64,000 bases of DNA, taken from JAJRWS01 sp039831705. Lineage in GTDB: Bacteria > Planctomycetota > Planctomycetia > Pirellulales > Lacipirellulaceae. Shown here in pieces: positions 53,884 to 63,313 of this stretch; the stretch's first letter is position 1; every line of letters begins with the position of its first letter. Made by a program: the position numbers and the translations under genes. The stretch lies in contig JBDOMT010000406.1 of the NCBI GenBank assembly GCA_039831705.1, positions 1 to 64,000 of the forward strand. The letters are read 5' to 3'. The notes beneath the pieces are model-generated. The model did not search any database. It was not told where the DNA came from and worked only from the letters and a program-made list of their open reading frames with translations.

Positions 53884-56058
53884 TCAGCCGTGCGCCTTAT
53901 CACTCCCCCGTTTTTTTTCCGCCTGAGAAGGCTGCTTGGGCTCAGCATCGGTACCTGGGACAATCAACGGGCTGGGTGAATTCTCTTCGATGATACGAGC
54001 CAACTCCTCGGCATTGATCACTTCTTGTTTCATTAACTCACCGGCTGTCGCTTCGAGTGCTTTTCGCCGTTTGACCAGAATGTGGCGCACCCGTTCGAGC
54101 CCTTCCTCGATGATGCGTTTGACTTCTTCGTCGATTTCGCGCGCCGTCTGCTCGCTGTGACCTTGTGCATGAGACATTTCGCCATTGCTTGCCAGGAATG
54201 GGCTGCGACCCGATTCACGAAAGTTGACTCGCCCTAGTCGGCTCATGCCATAGTCCATCACCATACTGCGGGCGGTTTCCGTAGCCCGTTCCAGATCGTT
54301 CTGAGCGCCGGAAGATATATCTTCGAAGACAATTTCCTCAGCCACCGTGCCGGCAAGCAGTACTTGAATACGACTTTCCAACTCGCCTTGGGTCATCAAG
54401 TATCGATCTTGCTCGGGCCGCTGCATGGTATATCCCAATGCGGCTAAACCGCGAGGGATGATCGATACCTTGTGGACCGGATCCGTATTGGGCAACGAGC
54501 AGGCAACCAAAGCGTGGCCACTTTCGTGGTAAGCCACACGCAGCTTCTCGTCTTCGTGCATGATCCGATTTTTCTTCTCCAATCCTGCACTGCTCCGCTC
54601 AACTGCTTCATTGAGCTCCTCCATGCCGACCGACTGTTTTCCATTACGGGCCGCCAGCAGAGCTGCCTCGTTGACCAAATTGGCCAGATCAGCACCCACA
54701 AATCCACTGGTAATCCCGGCTACTTTCTTCACCTCCACATCTTCGCCCAGCATGATGTTTTTCAGATGAACGTTGAGAATGTCCTCGCGACCTGCCACGT
54801 CGGGCCGATCGACCAACACATGACGGTCAAACCGCCCAGGTCGCAGCAAGGCCGGATCGAGCGTTTCGGGACGGTTGGTTGCGCCTAGGACAATCACACC
54901 ACTGTTGGAGCCAAAGCCATCCATCTCTACCAGCAAGGCATTGAGGGTCTGCTCTCGTTCATCGTGTCCACCGATCTGGCCACTGCCCCGAGTTTTGCCC
55001 AATGCATCGAGTTCATCGATGAAAATAATGCAGGGGGCCCGTTGCTCAGCTTGCTGAAACATGTCCCGCACCCGAGCGGCTCCAACTCCCACGAACATTT
55101 CGACAAAGTCCGAACCACTGAGGCTGAAAAAAGGTACGCCTGCCTCACCGGCAATCGCTTTGGCCAACAATGTTTTTCCGGTACCCGGTGGGCCCACCAG
55201 CAGCACACCCTTGGGGATGCGACCTCCCAGACGCTGATAGCGTTCCGGGGTTTTCAGAAAGTCGACCACTTCACGAAGTTCGTCGACGGCTTCATCGATT
55301 CCGGCCGCGTCTTCAAAAGTGATATCGATATCTTCCTGAGCATACAGCTTGGCGCGACTGCGGCCAAAGGCCATCGGCGAACCGGCCCCACCCATGCGGC
55401 GGAGCATCATGACAAATAGCAACACAAACATTCCCGTGAGCAACAGCATGGGCAGGTAGGCCAAGAGTGGGTTGGGTTCGTCCGCCACTCGGTAAGGAAT
55501 ATTGTTCTCCGCCAACAACTGTTCGAGCCTTCGCTCTGTCGGCAACCGTGAAGTCTTGAAACGCATCTGCTCCGGTGCACTGAAGATGGCTGACGAAATC
55601 GACTCGCGAGCGACAGTTTCCTGGTCCTGCGAAGGCTCCGCTTCCTGGGATGATCCTGCGTCTTGAGAAGATCTCAAAGCGGAAATGGTCGTTCCGGCGA
55701 GCAAGGGCGCTTTGCGACGATTGACCTTGCCCGTTACCTCGGTCATGTTGACGACGATCTCGGTCGGACCACTGAATCGCAACAGGCAGGGCTTTTCATT
55801 CTCCTCACTTTCAATTTCAATGTAGTCAGGCCCTTCCGTATTCTTCGAATTACTGACCACGATGATTTGCTCGAGAACGCTCCAATCAATTCGCTCCTGG
55901 TCCTGGCCGTTCCACAACGTAGCCAACAGGAGCAGCATCACCCCCAAACCAAGCAGATACCACACCGTGTTACTAGATTGGGGCGCCGGCTTTTTGTCGG
56001 TTTTTTTTTTTGATTTGTCGCTAGCTGGCTGTTTGTCCTGATCGTTCGTATTGTCCAT
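53884..56058 (-). CDS. ftsH: ATP-dependent zinc metalloprotease FtsH
   Basis: A 724-residue membrane AAA+ protease that removes misfolded membrane and regulatory proteins. An N-terminal membrane helix (TVWYLLGLGVMLLLLATLW) is followed by an enlarged periplasmic part with an acidic Ser/Gln insert near 130-150, a second helix (LAYLPMLLLTGMFVLLFVMM), the AAA domain with Walker A GPPGTGKT near 288-295 and FIDELDALGK, and the zinc protease HESGH (His511, Glu512, His515). The C-terminus is a Ser/Lys-rich tail. It is divergent from dxr. Confidence 0.97.
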   Translation of the reverse strand: MDNTNDQDKQPASDKSKKKTDKKPAPQSSNTVWYLLGLGVMLLLLATLWNGQDQERIDWSVLEQIIVVSNSKNTEGPDYIEIESEENEKPCLLRFSGPTEIVVNMTEVTGKVNRRKAPLLAGTTISALRSSQDAGSSQEAEPSQDQETVARESISSAIFSAPEQMRFKTSRLPTERRLEQLLAENNIPYRVADEPNPLLAYLPMLLLTGMFVLLFVMMLRRMGGAGSPMAFGRSRAKLYAQEDIDITFEDAAGIDEAVDELREVVDFLKTPERYQRLGGRIPKGVLLVGPPGTGKTLLAKAIAGEAGVPFFSLSGSDFVEMFVGVGAARVRDMFQQAEQRAPCIIFIDELDALGKTRGSGQIGGHDEREQTLNALLVEMDGFGSNSGVIVLGATNRPETLDPALLRPGRFDRHVLVDRPDVAGREDILNVHLKNIMLGEDVEVKKVAGITSGFVGADLANLVNEAALLAARNGKQSVGMEELNEAVERSSAGLEKKNRIMHEDEKLRVAYHESGHALVACSLPNTDPVHKVSIIPRGLAALGYTMQRPEQDRYLMTQGELESRIQVLLAGTVAEEIVFEDISSGAQNDLERATETARSMVMDYGMSRLGRVNFRESGRSPFLASNGEMSHAQGHSEQTAREIDEEVKRIIEEGLERVRHILVKRRKALEATAGELMKQEVINAEELARIIEENSPSPLIVPGTDAEPKQPSQAEKKRGSDKAHG

Positions 56059-56351
56059 CGATTCTCTTAATTTATGCGGATGTTGGTTATTTCTGATTTC
56101 AATCCCTATCTCTACATCCTAGATTAGCACGGAATAAAACTCAACGAACCAATCAGTCCCCCAGAGGGGGACAACATCGCTTGCCCCCATCGGGGCCTCA
56201 CCCTAGAATGACAAGCTTGCCTAAATTGGAGCCCCATCAATCGGCCCAAATAGTTTAATCCCTACCTATCCGATGATTACGTTGCTGAAGTGCCTTGAGT
56301 GCGACGCCAAGCTGCATTCTGCATCCCACAATCCGCATTTCATTCCCTCCC
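56059..56351. other. Divergent upstream region of ftsH and dxr
   Basis: The only clear structure is GTCCCCC-AGA-GGGGGAC at 56156-56172, a perfect hairpin without a T run. Promoters for both genes should lie here but none is decisive. Confidence 0.4.
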
Positions 56352-57503
56352 ATGACCGATCAGCCCAAACAGATCGCAGTTCTCGGATCGACTGGCAGCA
56401 TTGGCAGCCGTGCGCTGGAAGTGATTGCCGCCAGTGAGGGACGTCTCCGTGCAACTGCCCTTTCGGCCCATAGTCGGCTAGATCAACTGCTCAATCAGGC
56501 CCAAATTCATCGACCACGTTGGGTCGTGGCAACCGACCAGGATGCTGCAGAAGCCTTTGACTGGTCGAATTTGCCTGAAAATTGCCAACTACTGATAGGA
56601 TCGAATGCCCTGGAAGAGGTGGTCGCAGAGGACCAGGTCGACCTGGTCCTGGCCGCAATCGTTGGCAGTGCAGGCCTCGCGAGCACCTGGCGGGCCTTGG
56701 AATGCGCCAAACCGGTTGCTTTAGCGAATAAAGAAACTCTGGTCATGGCAGGGCCCCTGATGACCCAATTGGCCCAGGATCGGGGAGTTTCCCTATTGCC
56801 GGTCGACAGTGAGCATAGTGCCATCTTCCAAGCACTCCAAGCCGGGCAATCGGCAGAAGTCCACCGCTTGCTGCTTACGTCCAGCGGAGGCCCTTTTCGC
56901 AATTTGTCGCGAGAGGCGTTGAAGCAAGTAACCCTGGCTGAAGCGCTGGAGCACCCCACCTGGCAAATGGGCCCTAAAATTACCGTCGATTCTGCTACCA
57001 TGATGAATAAAGGACTGGAAATCATCGAAGCCCGCTGGCTATTTGGCGTAACTGCCGACCAGATCGATGTGGTGATCCACCCGCAGTCAATTGTCCACTC
57101 CATGGTGGAATTCATCGATGGCTCGGTGGTCGCCCAACTGAGTCCACCCGACATGCGACTGCCAATCCAATACGCATTATACTACCCAGAGCGGGTGGCA
57201 GGCGTGGCTGAGCGGATCGACTGGTCTCATGCCATCAGCCTGAATTTCGAGGCCCCTGATCTCGAGCGGTTTCCCGCACTGGAATTGGGGTATCAGGCAG
57301 CCCGTGCCGGAGGAAGCAGCGGCGCAGTGCTCAACGCGGCCAATGAAGCCGCAGTAGCATTATTTTTACAAGGTGAGCTACACTTCACTGAGATCGTTCC
57401 GGCCTGCCGGAGCGTTCTGAATTCGCACCATTATCAATCGAACCCATCACTCCAACAGCTTATCGCATTGGATGGTTGGGCTCGAGAGGAGGTAGCACGT
57501 TGA
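56352..57503 (+). CDS. dxr: 1-deoxy-D-xylulose 5-phosphate reductoisomerase
   Basis: A 383-residue enzyme of the MEP isoprenoid pathway that makes 2-C-methyl-D-erythritol 4-phosphate with NADPH. GSTGSIG at 12-18 binds NADPH. LANKETLVMAG, PVDSEHSAIFQ (metal ligands), SGGPFRNL, KITVDSATMMNKGLEIIEA and HPQSIVHSMV are the strict signatures. ATG 56352 is chosen over a frame start at 56295. The last four bases overlap the rseP start. Confidence 0.97.
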   Translation: MTDQPKQIAVLGSTGSIGSRALEVIAASEGRLRATALSAHSRLDQLLNQAQIHRPRWVVATDQDAAEAFDWSNLPENCQLLIGSNALEEVVAEDQVDLVLAAIVGSAGLASTWRALECAKPVALANKETLVMAGPLMTQLAQDRGVSLLPVDSEHSAIFQALQAGQSAEVHRLLLTSSGGPFRNLSREALKQVTLAEALEHPTWQMGPKITVDSATMMNKGLEIIEARWLFGVTADQIDVVIHPQSIVHSMVEFIDGSVVAQLSPPDMRLPIQYALYYPERVAGVAERIDWSHAISLNFEAPDLERFPALELGYQAARAGGSSGAVLNAANEAAVALFLQGELHFTEIVPACRSVLNSHHYQSNPSLQQLIALDGWAREEVAR

Positions 57504-59809
57504 ATTTGTGCTTGACTGAGTTTGCCAATTTGATATCAAACGTCGAGGTCTTAGACTTGAAATTCGAGTCTGTACTCTCGTCACTTTTCTTGTTGGCGTC
57601 ATACCCTGTGGTCTCTGAGCTGAACCTGCTGGCAACTGCCGGTACGGCTCAATGGCTGACGGTCGTTGGGCAAGTGGCCCTGGGGCTGCTGGGACTGGGG
57701 ATGGTAATTTTCGTGCACGAACTGGGCCATTTTGCAGTCGCCAAAATGTGTGGCGTCAAGTGTGAAAAATTCTTCATCGGTTTTGATATTGGTGGCTATA
57801 AAATCAGCCACAAATGGGGCGAAACCGAATATGGCATCGGCATCCTGCCCTTGGGAGGGTATGTGAAGATGTTTGGCCAAGATGACAATCCTGGCAACAT
57901 CGCTGAGCAGGTACGACTGTCTCAAGTCGAGGACAACGGGGCTCAAGTCGAGGACAAACCTCCGGTAGATGCGGGTGAGCCTACCCACAGCACCGAGTCG
58001 GTCGAAACCACCGAAATTGTCGGACCGGATGGCGAGCGCTACGTGGTCGACAGTCGCAGCTATCTGGCGAAAAGTGTACCGCAACGAATGGCAATCATCT
58101 CGGCCGGCGTGATCATGAACGTGATCTTTGCGGTAGTATTTGCCAGTGTGGCCTACCGCCTGGGAGTAGCCTATATTCCATGCGAAGTACCGCAAACCGT
58201 ACCTGGAGCCCCTGCCTGGCAAGCCGGCATACGTACGGGCGATGAAGTGATCCAAGTCAATGACATCGAAAACCCATCGTTTTCCGAATTGATGAATGGG
58301 GTGACTCTGGGAGATCTGGAGAATGGTGTCCCATTTGTCATTCGCCGTGCAGAAACCGGTGAGCAAGAGACGATTACGCTCAGGCCGCATCAAGACTCGG
58401 GCCTGGCTAAAGTTGGCATTTATGTGCCCCTGTCGCTTCGACTCAGCAAAGGACTACCGGTAGCACCTGGCACGCCGGCAGCTCAATCCGACCACCCTTT
58501 CCAAGGGGGTGACCAAATCATCGCAGTGGCTGGCCACGAGGTTCAAAATTATCGCCAATTTGTGGCACAGATGCTCAAACATCGAGATCAACGGGTAGAA
58601 ATTGTCGTTCGTCGCGGAGGTAAGGCAGCAGATGACAACCCGTTCGGCCCCATGACTGGAGGTGAGAAAGTAACCATCGCAGTCGACCCGCGACCGCTGA
58701 AACGACTGGGGCTGGTTATGGAAATTGGCCAGATCACCGCGGTACAGCGAGGCTCTCCCGCAGCCCAGGCGGGCATTCAAGACGGCGATTTCATCGATCA
58801 GATCGACCAACATAAAATCGGTGGGCTACCCACCGAGGATCAACCAAATTGGGATCCAGTCTTACTTCCCGAACAATTGAGCAACTTGGCCGACCAAAGT
58901 CGCAGTATCCAATTGACCATCCGACGGGCAGCTTCCTCCAGTGAAGGCCACCAGGCGACCGAGACACTGGAGACCAATTTACGAACCGTCGATTGGCTGG
59001 AAACCTCACGAAGTCGTGGCAATCCACTCGCCGCGCCTGCCTTGGGGATCGCCTATCGGGTTCTCAACCGAATCGATACGGTCCTACCAGGCAGCCCTGC
59101 CCATCAAGGAGGGCTTCGCAGTGGCGATACCATTACCAAAATCGAGTTCATCGCACCGGAAAAAACGACCAGCGAATCGACTCCGCCGGAATCTTTGAAA
59201 CCTTTCCTTTTTGGCCAGCAAGACCAACACAACTGGCCAGCCTTCTTCTATGAAATGCAAACCAGGGAGCCGGGCACAAAAATCAAACTGACCTACCAAC
59301 GGGGCGAAGAATCTTCTGAGGTAGAACTGGAACCGGCCATTGTCTCCAATGGTTTCTTTTCAGAACGGGGATTCCACTTTCAAGCGAAACAACGAATACG
59401 GATTGCCCATTCGCTGCAGGAGCAAGTGCGATTGGGAATACGGGAAACTGCAAACTCACTGGGGATGGTATTCCGTTTCTTGGGCAAGTTGGGCACCCAA
59501 GTTCCCCTCACCTCACTAGGTGGTCCGGTAACCATCGTCAAAGCGGCCGGTTACTCTGCTATCGAAGGATTTGGCAAGTTGCTCTTGTTTTTGACCATGC
59601 TCAGTGCAAATTTGGCTGTGATTAATTTCTTACCCATCCCACTCCTCGACGGGGGGCACATGGTCTTCCTGGCCTGGGAAGGCTTGCGCGGTCGCCCTGC
59701 GAGCGAACGTTTTGTCGTCGCCCTGCATACGATTGGCTTTGTGTTCATCATCACGCTGATGCTGTTCGTGCTGTCGCTCGACTTCGGACTCATTCCACGG
59801 AATTTGTAG
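57500..59809 (+). CDS. rseP: RIP metalloprotease RseP, long form with several PDZ domains
   Basis: RseP-type site-2 proteases cut membrane-bound regulators within the membrane. TTG 57500, eight bases after AGGAGG, overlaps the dxr TGA (TTGA). HELGH lies at 73-77 and the second zinc motif at NFLPIPLLDGG near the end. At 769 residues it is much longer than E. coli RseP (about 450). Between the two there are four PDZ-like segments (VPGAPAWQAGIRTGDEVIQV; PGTPAAQSDHPFQGGDQIIA; RGSPAAQAGIQDGDFIDQI; PGSPAHQGGLRSGDTITKI) plus an acidic insert near 150. Coupling to dxr is common among bacteria. Confidence 0.95.
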   Translation: MNLCLTEFANLISNVEVLDLKFESVLSSLFLLASYPVVSELNLLATAGTAQWLTVVGQVALGLLGLGMVIFVHELGHFAVAKMCGVKCEKFFIGFDIGGYKISHKWGETEYGIGILPLGGYVKMFGQDDNPGNIAEQVRLSQVEDNGAQVEDKPPVDAGEPTHSTESVETTEIVGPDGERYVVDSRSYLAKSVPQRMAIISAGVIMNVIFAVVFASVAYRLGVAYIPCEVPQTVPGAPAWQAGIRTGDEVIQVNDIENPSFSELMNGVTLGDLENGVPFVIRRAETGEQETITLRPHQDSGLAKVGIYVPLSLRLSKGLPVAPGTPAAQSDHPFQGGDQIIAVAGHEVQNYRQFVAQMLKHRDQRVEIVVRRGGKAADDNPFGPMTGGEKVTIAVDPRPLKRLGLVMEIGQITAVQRGSPAAQAGIQDGDFIDQIDQHKIGGLPTEDQPNWDPVLLPEQLSNLADQSRSIQLTIRRAASSSEGHQATETLETNLRTVDWLETSRSRGNPLAAPALGIAYRVLNRIDTVLPGSPAHQGGLRSGDTITKIEFIAPEKTTSESTPPESLKPFLFGQQDQHNWPAFFYEMQTREPGTKIKLTYQRGEESSEVELEPAIVSNGFFSERGFHFQAKQRIRIAHSLQEQVRLGIRETANSLGMVFRFLGKLGTQVPLTSLGGPVTIVKAAGYSAIEGFGKLLLFLTMLSANLAVINFLPIPLLDGGHMVFLAWEGLRGRPASERFVVALHTIGFVFIITLMLFVLSLDFGLIPRNL

Positions 59810-59848
59810 GGAGTCAAAAGCCAGGCGACAATTGGTAATTCACCAGGA

Positions 59849-59876
59849 TACAAGCACGACGCGCAAGCGAGTGGGT
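59849..59876 (+). repeat. REP-like half element
   Basis: TACAAGCACGACGCGCAAGC then GAGTGGGT stands alone without its mirror arm, in the 71 bases between the convergent rseP and moeA stops. Confidence 0.6.
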
Positions 59877-59880
59877 GCAG

Positions 59881-61173
59881 CTAGAATTTCATCTGTCGCT
59901 CGTCTAATACCAGCACTTCCAATTGGCTGCCGGCATCCAATTGATAGTCTCCAGGAGGCAACATGGCCAAGCCGTTGGCGCTGGCCAACGTTGCCAGATC
60001 GGCCGAACCGCGCCAGACAAGTGGGGCGACACTTGGCAATTCGACACGCGACGACCCAACCGCATCTATTTTACAAGGCTGATAGCTGGGACGATTACCC
60101 CGATGGGCCATTGGCGCCGTAAGTTGACAAGCCACGGGCGACTGAGGAGCGAATGGTTCCCCCGACAGGGCCTCGATTGCCGGCTTGACAAATAAATGAA
60201 ACGCAACCAGGGTACTGACCGGGTTTCCTGGCAGTCCAAAGACGAGTGTTCTCCGGGCACCCGACTCGCGTACGCCAAACCAGAGCGGCTTACCCGGTTT
60301 CATCTGAACTTTGTGAAACACCTGCCGAACTCCCAGAGCTTCGAGCACACCAGGCACCAGATCGAGCACACCGGCCGAGACACCACCGGAAATCAGCAAC
60401 ACATCCGCATCAAGTCCCAACTCAATCCTCGTGCGCAAATCTTGAACATTGTCACGTCCAATACCCAAATCGACCGTCTCAAGACCCTCCTGACGCAGTG
60501 CAGCCAGGAGCATGGGACCATTGCTATTGCGAATTTGTCCGCTGGCCAAAGGACCCTCCCCATCGACCAATTCATTGCCAGTAGCCATTACGGCCACACG
60601 GGGTCGAGGTACCACGGATACCTGAAACTGGCCTATCTCGGCCAGAAGTCCCAAGTCGACCGGACCAAGCCGAGTACCGGCCGCCAGTAACTGTTGCCCC
60701 GCTTGAAAAATAGTACCTCGGGGCAATATGCAGTACCCCGACTTGATCAACCCACCTCCAAGTGAGCCACCCTGCTGGTTCAATCCACCCTTCGATTCGC
60801 CCGTATCGGCAACCAAGGGCGAGTAAATCGTCTCCTCATCCAGTTGGGTCGTATCTTCCCACTTCACCACCGCGTCAGCTCCATCTGGAACCGGCGCACC
60901 GGTCATCACACGGATCGTTGTGCCTGGCACAACCGCATGGTGGGGTACTTGACCGGCAGTCACCTGCTCGAGCATCTGTAACGTAGGACTCGTATCACTT
61001 ACCCTTAGCGCATACCCGTCGACCATTGACTTATCGAAGGATGGTGACTCAATCAAACTGTAAGCTGCCTGGGTCAACTTCAGGCCGCATGCACCCTCCA
61101 ACGGCATCTTTTTCACCGGTAATGAGCGTGCATGTTCACACAAGCAGTCAAATGCTTCGTCCACGGATAGCAT
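59881..61173 (-). CDS. moeA: Molybdopterin molybdenumtransferase
   Basis: A 430-residue protein that inserts molybdenum into molybdopterin. It has SPSFDKSMVDGYALR, the RVMTGAPVPDGADAVVKWED motif, the catalytic-fold SGGVSAGVLDLVPGVL region and FGLPGNPVSTLVAFHLFV. GAGGATCC stands before ATG 61173. It is the only molybdenum-cofactor gene seen here. Confidence 0.94.
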   Translation of the reverse strand: MLSVDEAFDCLCEHARSLPVKKMPLEGACGLKLTQAAYSLIESPSFDKSMVDGYALRVSDTSPTLQMLEQVTAGQVPHHAVVPGTTIRVMTGAPVPDGADAVVKWEDTTQLDEETIYSPLVADTGESKGGLNQQGGSLGGGLIKSGYCILPRGTIFQAGQQLLAAGTRLGPVDLGLLAEIGQFQVSVVPRPRVAVMATGNELVDGEGPLASGQIRNSNGPMLLAALRQEGLETVDLGIGRDNVQDLRTRIELGLDADVLLISGGVSAGVLDLVPGVLEALGVRQVFHKVQMKPGKPLWFGVRESGARRTLVFGLPGNPVSTLVAFHLFVKPAIEALSGEPFAPQSPVACQLTAPMAHRGNRPSYQPCKIDAVGSSRVELPSVAPLVWRGSADLATLASANGLAMLPPGDYQLDAGSQLEVLVLDERQMKF

Positions 61174-61198
61174 GATGGATCCTCTTAATGGATGGTTT

Positions 61199-61277
61199 CT
61201 AGTGTCCGGTTACACGGTAAAACCGGGGGCTAACGCCCTGCGGCTGATCCGAAAATTAAGCTGCAACGATGCACTAG
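61199..61277. repeat. Possible short element with CTAGTG ends
   Basis: CTAGTG at the left and CACTAG at the right are inverted, with GGGGGCTAACGCCCT-like hairpin inside. It may be a short relative of the ACTAGTG elements at 61922 and 63314 but shares little of the interior. Confidence 0.35.
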
Positions 61278-61316
61278 TTTGTCTATGGGACAACCTCCTA
61301 CCTGGACTCGTAACTC

Positions 61317-61901
61317 TCATTCAAGCTGCAAAAAATGCTGCAAGATGTGTGAACCCGCGTTGGTTAAAAAACTCTCCGGATGAAATTGCAAGCCAACCAG
61401 TGGATATTTCCGATGGCGAACTGCCATGATTTCACGAGGTCCCTCAGGAGGTTCACTCCAGGCGCTAACTTCTAGCTCGTCAGGCAACGTATCGGATTGA
61501 ATGATGAGACTATGATAGCGAGTGGCCTGAAATGGAGTGTCCAATCCTGCAAACAGACCCTGCCCGTCGTGATATATTTTGTCGATCTTGCCATGCATCA
61601 ATCGGTCGGCGCGGACAATCTTTGCCCCGAAGGCCTGGGCGATCGATTGGTGTCCCAGGCAAACCCCCAACAAGGGGATCTTACCGGCCAACTGTTTTAC
61701 GCAATCGACTGAAATCCCCGCTTCGGTTGGTGTGCATGGCCCCGGCGAGATAATCACCCGATCTGGCTTGCGCGCACGAATTTCCTCAACCGTGATTTGG
61801 TCGTTCCGGTCGACTCGAATCTGCAGGTTCTTATCCAGTTCACCCAACCGCTGGACCAAGTTGTAAGTGAAAGAATCGTAGTTATCAACAATTTGAATCA
61901 T
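61317..61901 (-). CDS. pabA: Glutamine amidotransferase, anthranilate or aminodeoxychorismate synthase component II
   Basis: A 194-residue class I glutamine amidotransferase that supplies ammonia to chorismate for tryptophan or folate. The catalytic Cys81 is in LLGVCLGHQSIAQAFG and the His/Glu pair in GLQFHPES (His174, Glu176). MIQIVDNYDSFTYNLVQ is the family opening. No component I gene is near, so trpG and pabA cannot be told apart. ATG 61901 is preferred over a frame seven codons longer. Confidence 0.92.
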   Translation of the reverse strand: MIQIVDNYDSFTYNLVQRLGELDKNLQIRVDRNDQITVEEIRARKPDRVIISPGPCTPTEAGISVDCVKQLAGKIPLLGVCLGHQSIAQAFGAKIVRADRLMHGKIDKIYHDGQGLFAGLDTPFQATRYHSLIIQSDTLPDELEVSAWSEPPEGPREIMAVRHRKYPLVGLQFHPESFLTNAGSHILQHFLQLE

Positions 61902-61921
61902 AGTTCGCCTAAACCCTTGCA

Positions 61922-62030
61922 ACTAGCGTCTGGTCAAGCCTTATTTTTACGTAGCCGCAGCTATAAGTACTGGTAGGACAAAGGTTTATTTGTGCATCAA
62001 CCCAAAAAGATGTGTTTGACAAAGCACCAG
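61922..62030 (+). repeat. ~110-bp ACTAGTG-type element, copy 1
   Basis: It starts ACTAGCGTCTGGTCAAGCC and ends AAAGATGTGTTTGACAAAGC then ACCAG. The second copy is at 63314-63423. The flanking 62031-62218 has a partial AATATTTCAT/ATGAAATATCC pair (62037-62108), a likely remnant of the larger palindrome family. No gene is seen in 61923-62438. Confidence 0.7.
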
Positions 62031-62218
62031 CCCCCAATATTTCATAGGCCGGGCACCGAACCTTGTATTGGTCGATTGCCCGACAAAGTATATGAAATAT
62101 CCGGATTAATTGTAGTATCCCGGATAGGCACGCGCGAAGCACGTAACTGATGAAATTCGCTTCACTGCAACCTATGGTGTCCGTGACAGGACCCGTTCGC
62201 CGATAACAGAGTGGCAAC

Positions 62219-62420
62219 TTAACCCGAATATTTCATAAACATTCTGCTGCGAGTCCGAATAGCACTGCGTCTGCCGCGTTAGCTGGGTTTACTAGACTAC
62301 GGGGCAATTTGGGTGTGCTCAACTATAGACAATACGTTCCGCACCCAAATCACCGTTTGCCTTGCAGCCACAGCACTCTTCGACCTCTCGCCGACAAAGT
62401 TGATGAAATATCCAGGTTAA
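62219..62420 (+). repeat. ~202-bp palindrome related to the larger repeat family
   Basis: The ends TTAACCCGAATATTTCAT and ATGAAATATCCAGGTTAA are inverted. The interior (CTGCTGCGAGTCCGAATAGC and TTCCGCACCCAAATCACC) differs from the 21961 and 26920 copies, so it is a diverged member. Confidence 0.6.
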
Positions 62421-62438
62421 CCCACAGGAATCATACCC

Positions 62439-62783
62439 ATGACCAGCGAATACCATGTCTCAAACTCTCAAGCGGCTTCCTCCTCCGATCCAGAGCCAGA
62501 TCAGTCCTTGCTGGACACCGCTGAAGAATTGATCTGGAGCTTATTGGATGGGCAACTGTCAGAATCCAATTGCCAGCGACTGGAACAGTTAATTCTCCAG
62601 CACGAATTAGTTCGCCAACGGTATCTGGAATGCATGCAGCTTCACGTGGATCTGCAAACCGTCTACGATCAGGGGGCGGAGGATGGTGTGCTCCCCGCCC
62701 TGGATTCGCCCGTTCTCGGTTCACTTGATGGTTCACTGTCCGGCGATTTCCCCAACATAAAAGCCATTCCGCCTTGTGATTGA
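62439..62783 (+). CDS. Small protein like a planctomycete FecR N-terminal domain
   Basis: This 114-residue product has the alpha-helical DTAEELIWSLLDGQLSESNC then QRLEQLILQHELVRQRYLEC with MQLHVDLQTVY, the usual N-terminal module of planctomycete FecR/LamG anti-sigma-like proteins. It ends soon after, without the expected membrane helix or FecR domain, so it is either a true short form or a truncated gene. It lies 37 bases before the smpB start and may be co-transcribed with it. Confidence 0.55.
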   Translation: MTSEYHVSNSQAASSSDPEPDQSLLDTAEELIWSLLDGQLSESNCQRLEQLILQHELVRQRYLECMQLHVDLQTVYDQGAEDGVLPALDSPVLGSLDGSLSGDFPNIKAIPPCD

Positions 62784-62819
62784 TACATTATCTACCACCC
62801 CATCACAGGAGATCCAGCC

Positions 62820-63311
62820 ACGTCCAAGAAACACAATAAAAAAGCGACACCCGCGAAAGACGACAAAAATCAGCGGCCCATCGCTCAGAATCGCAAAGCG
62901 CGGCACAACTATCTGGTACTCGATACGATCGAGTGCGGCATTGTGCTGGTAGGAAGCGAAGTGAAAAGTCTGCGCAATGGGCTCTTGTCATTAGAAGAGG
63001 CCTACGGCCGCATCCTTAAAGGCGAAGTCTGGCTGGTTGGCTGCGACATTCAAGAGTATGGACATGCAAACCAATTGAATCACCAGCCACGGCGCAATCG
63101 CAAGCTACTGATGCATCGGCGGGAAATACAAAAATTTGCCAGCCAGGCATACGAAAACAAATTGACCCTTGTTCCTTTAAAAATGTACTTCAAACGGGGT
63201 CGAGCGAAAGTGCTGCTAGGTCTTTGCCGCGGAAAGCGGCAGTACGACAAACGGGAGTCGCTAAAAAAACGCGACATGCAACGCGACATCGATCGGGCAA
63301 TGAGAAGATAG
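62820..63311 (+). CDS. smpB: SsrA-binding protein SmpB, apparent ACG start
   Basis: SmpB brings tmRNA to stalled ribosomes. The frame from 62820 encodes SKKHNKKATPAKDDKNQRPI, then AQNRKARHNYLVLDTIECG and GIVLVGSEVKSLR, which is the family's expected N-terminus, and ends LKKRDMQRDIDRAMRR. An AGGAG ends eight bases before ACG 62820 and no ATG, GTG or TTG lies in frame before the conserved core. The first such codon, GTG 62943, would delete the conserved IAQNRKARHNY. So the gene seems to start with ACG, or a base error changed ATG. Predicted length is 163 residues, like the E. coli 160. Confidence 0.9.
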   Translation, partial: TSKKHNKKATPAKDDKNQRPIAQNRKARHNYLVLDTIECGIVLVGSEVKSLRNGLLSLEEAYGRILKGEVWLVGCDIQEYGHANQLNHQPRRNRKLLMHRREIQKFASQAYENKLTLVPLKMYFKRGRAKVLLGLCRGKRQYDKRESLKKRDMQRDIDRAMRR

Positions 63312-63313
63312 TT

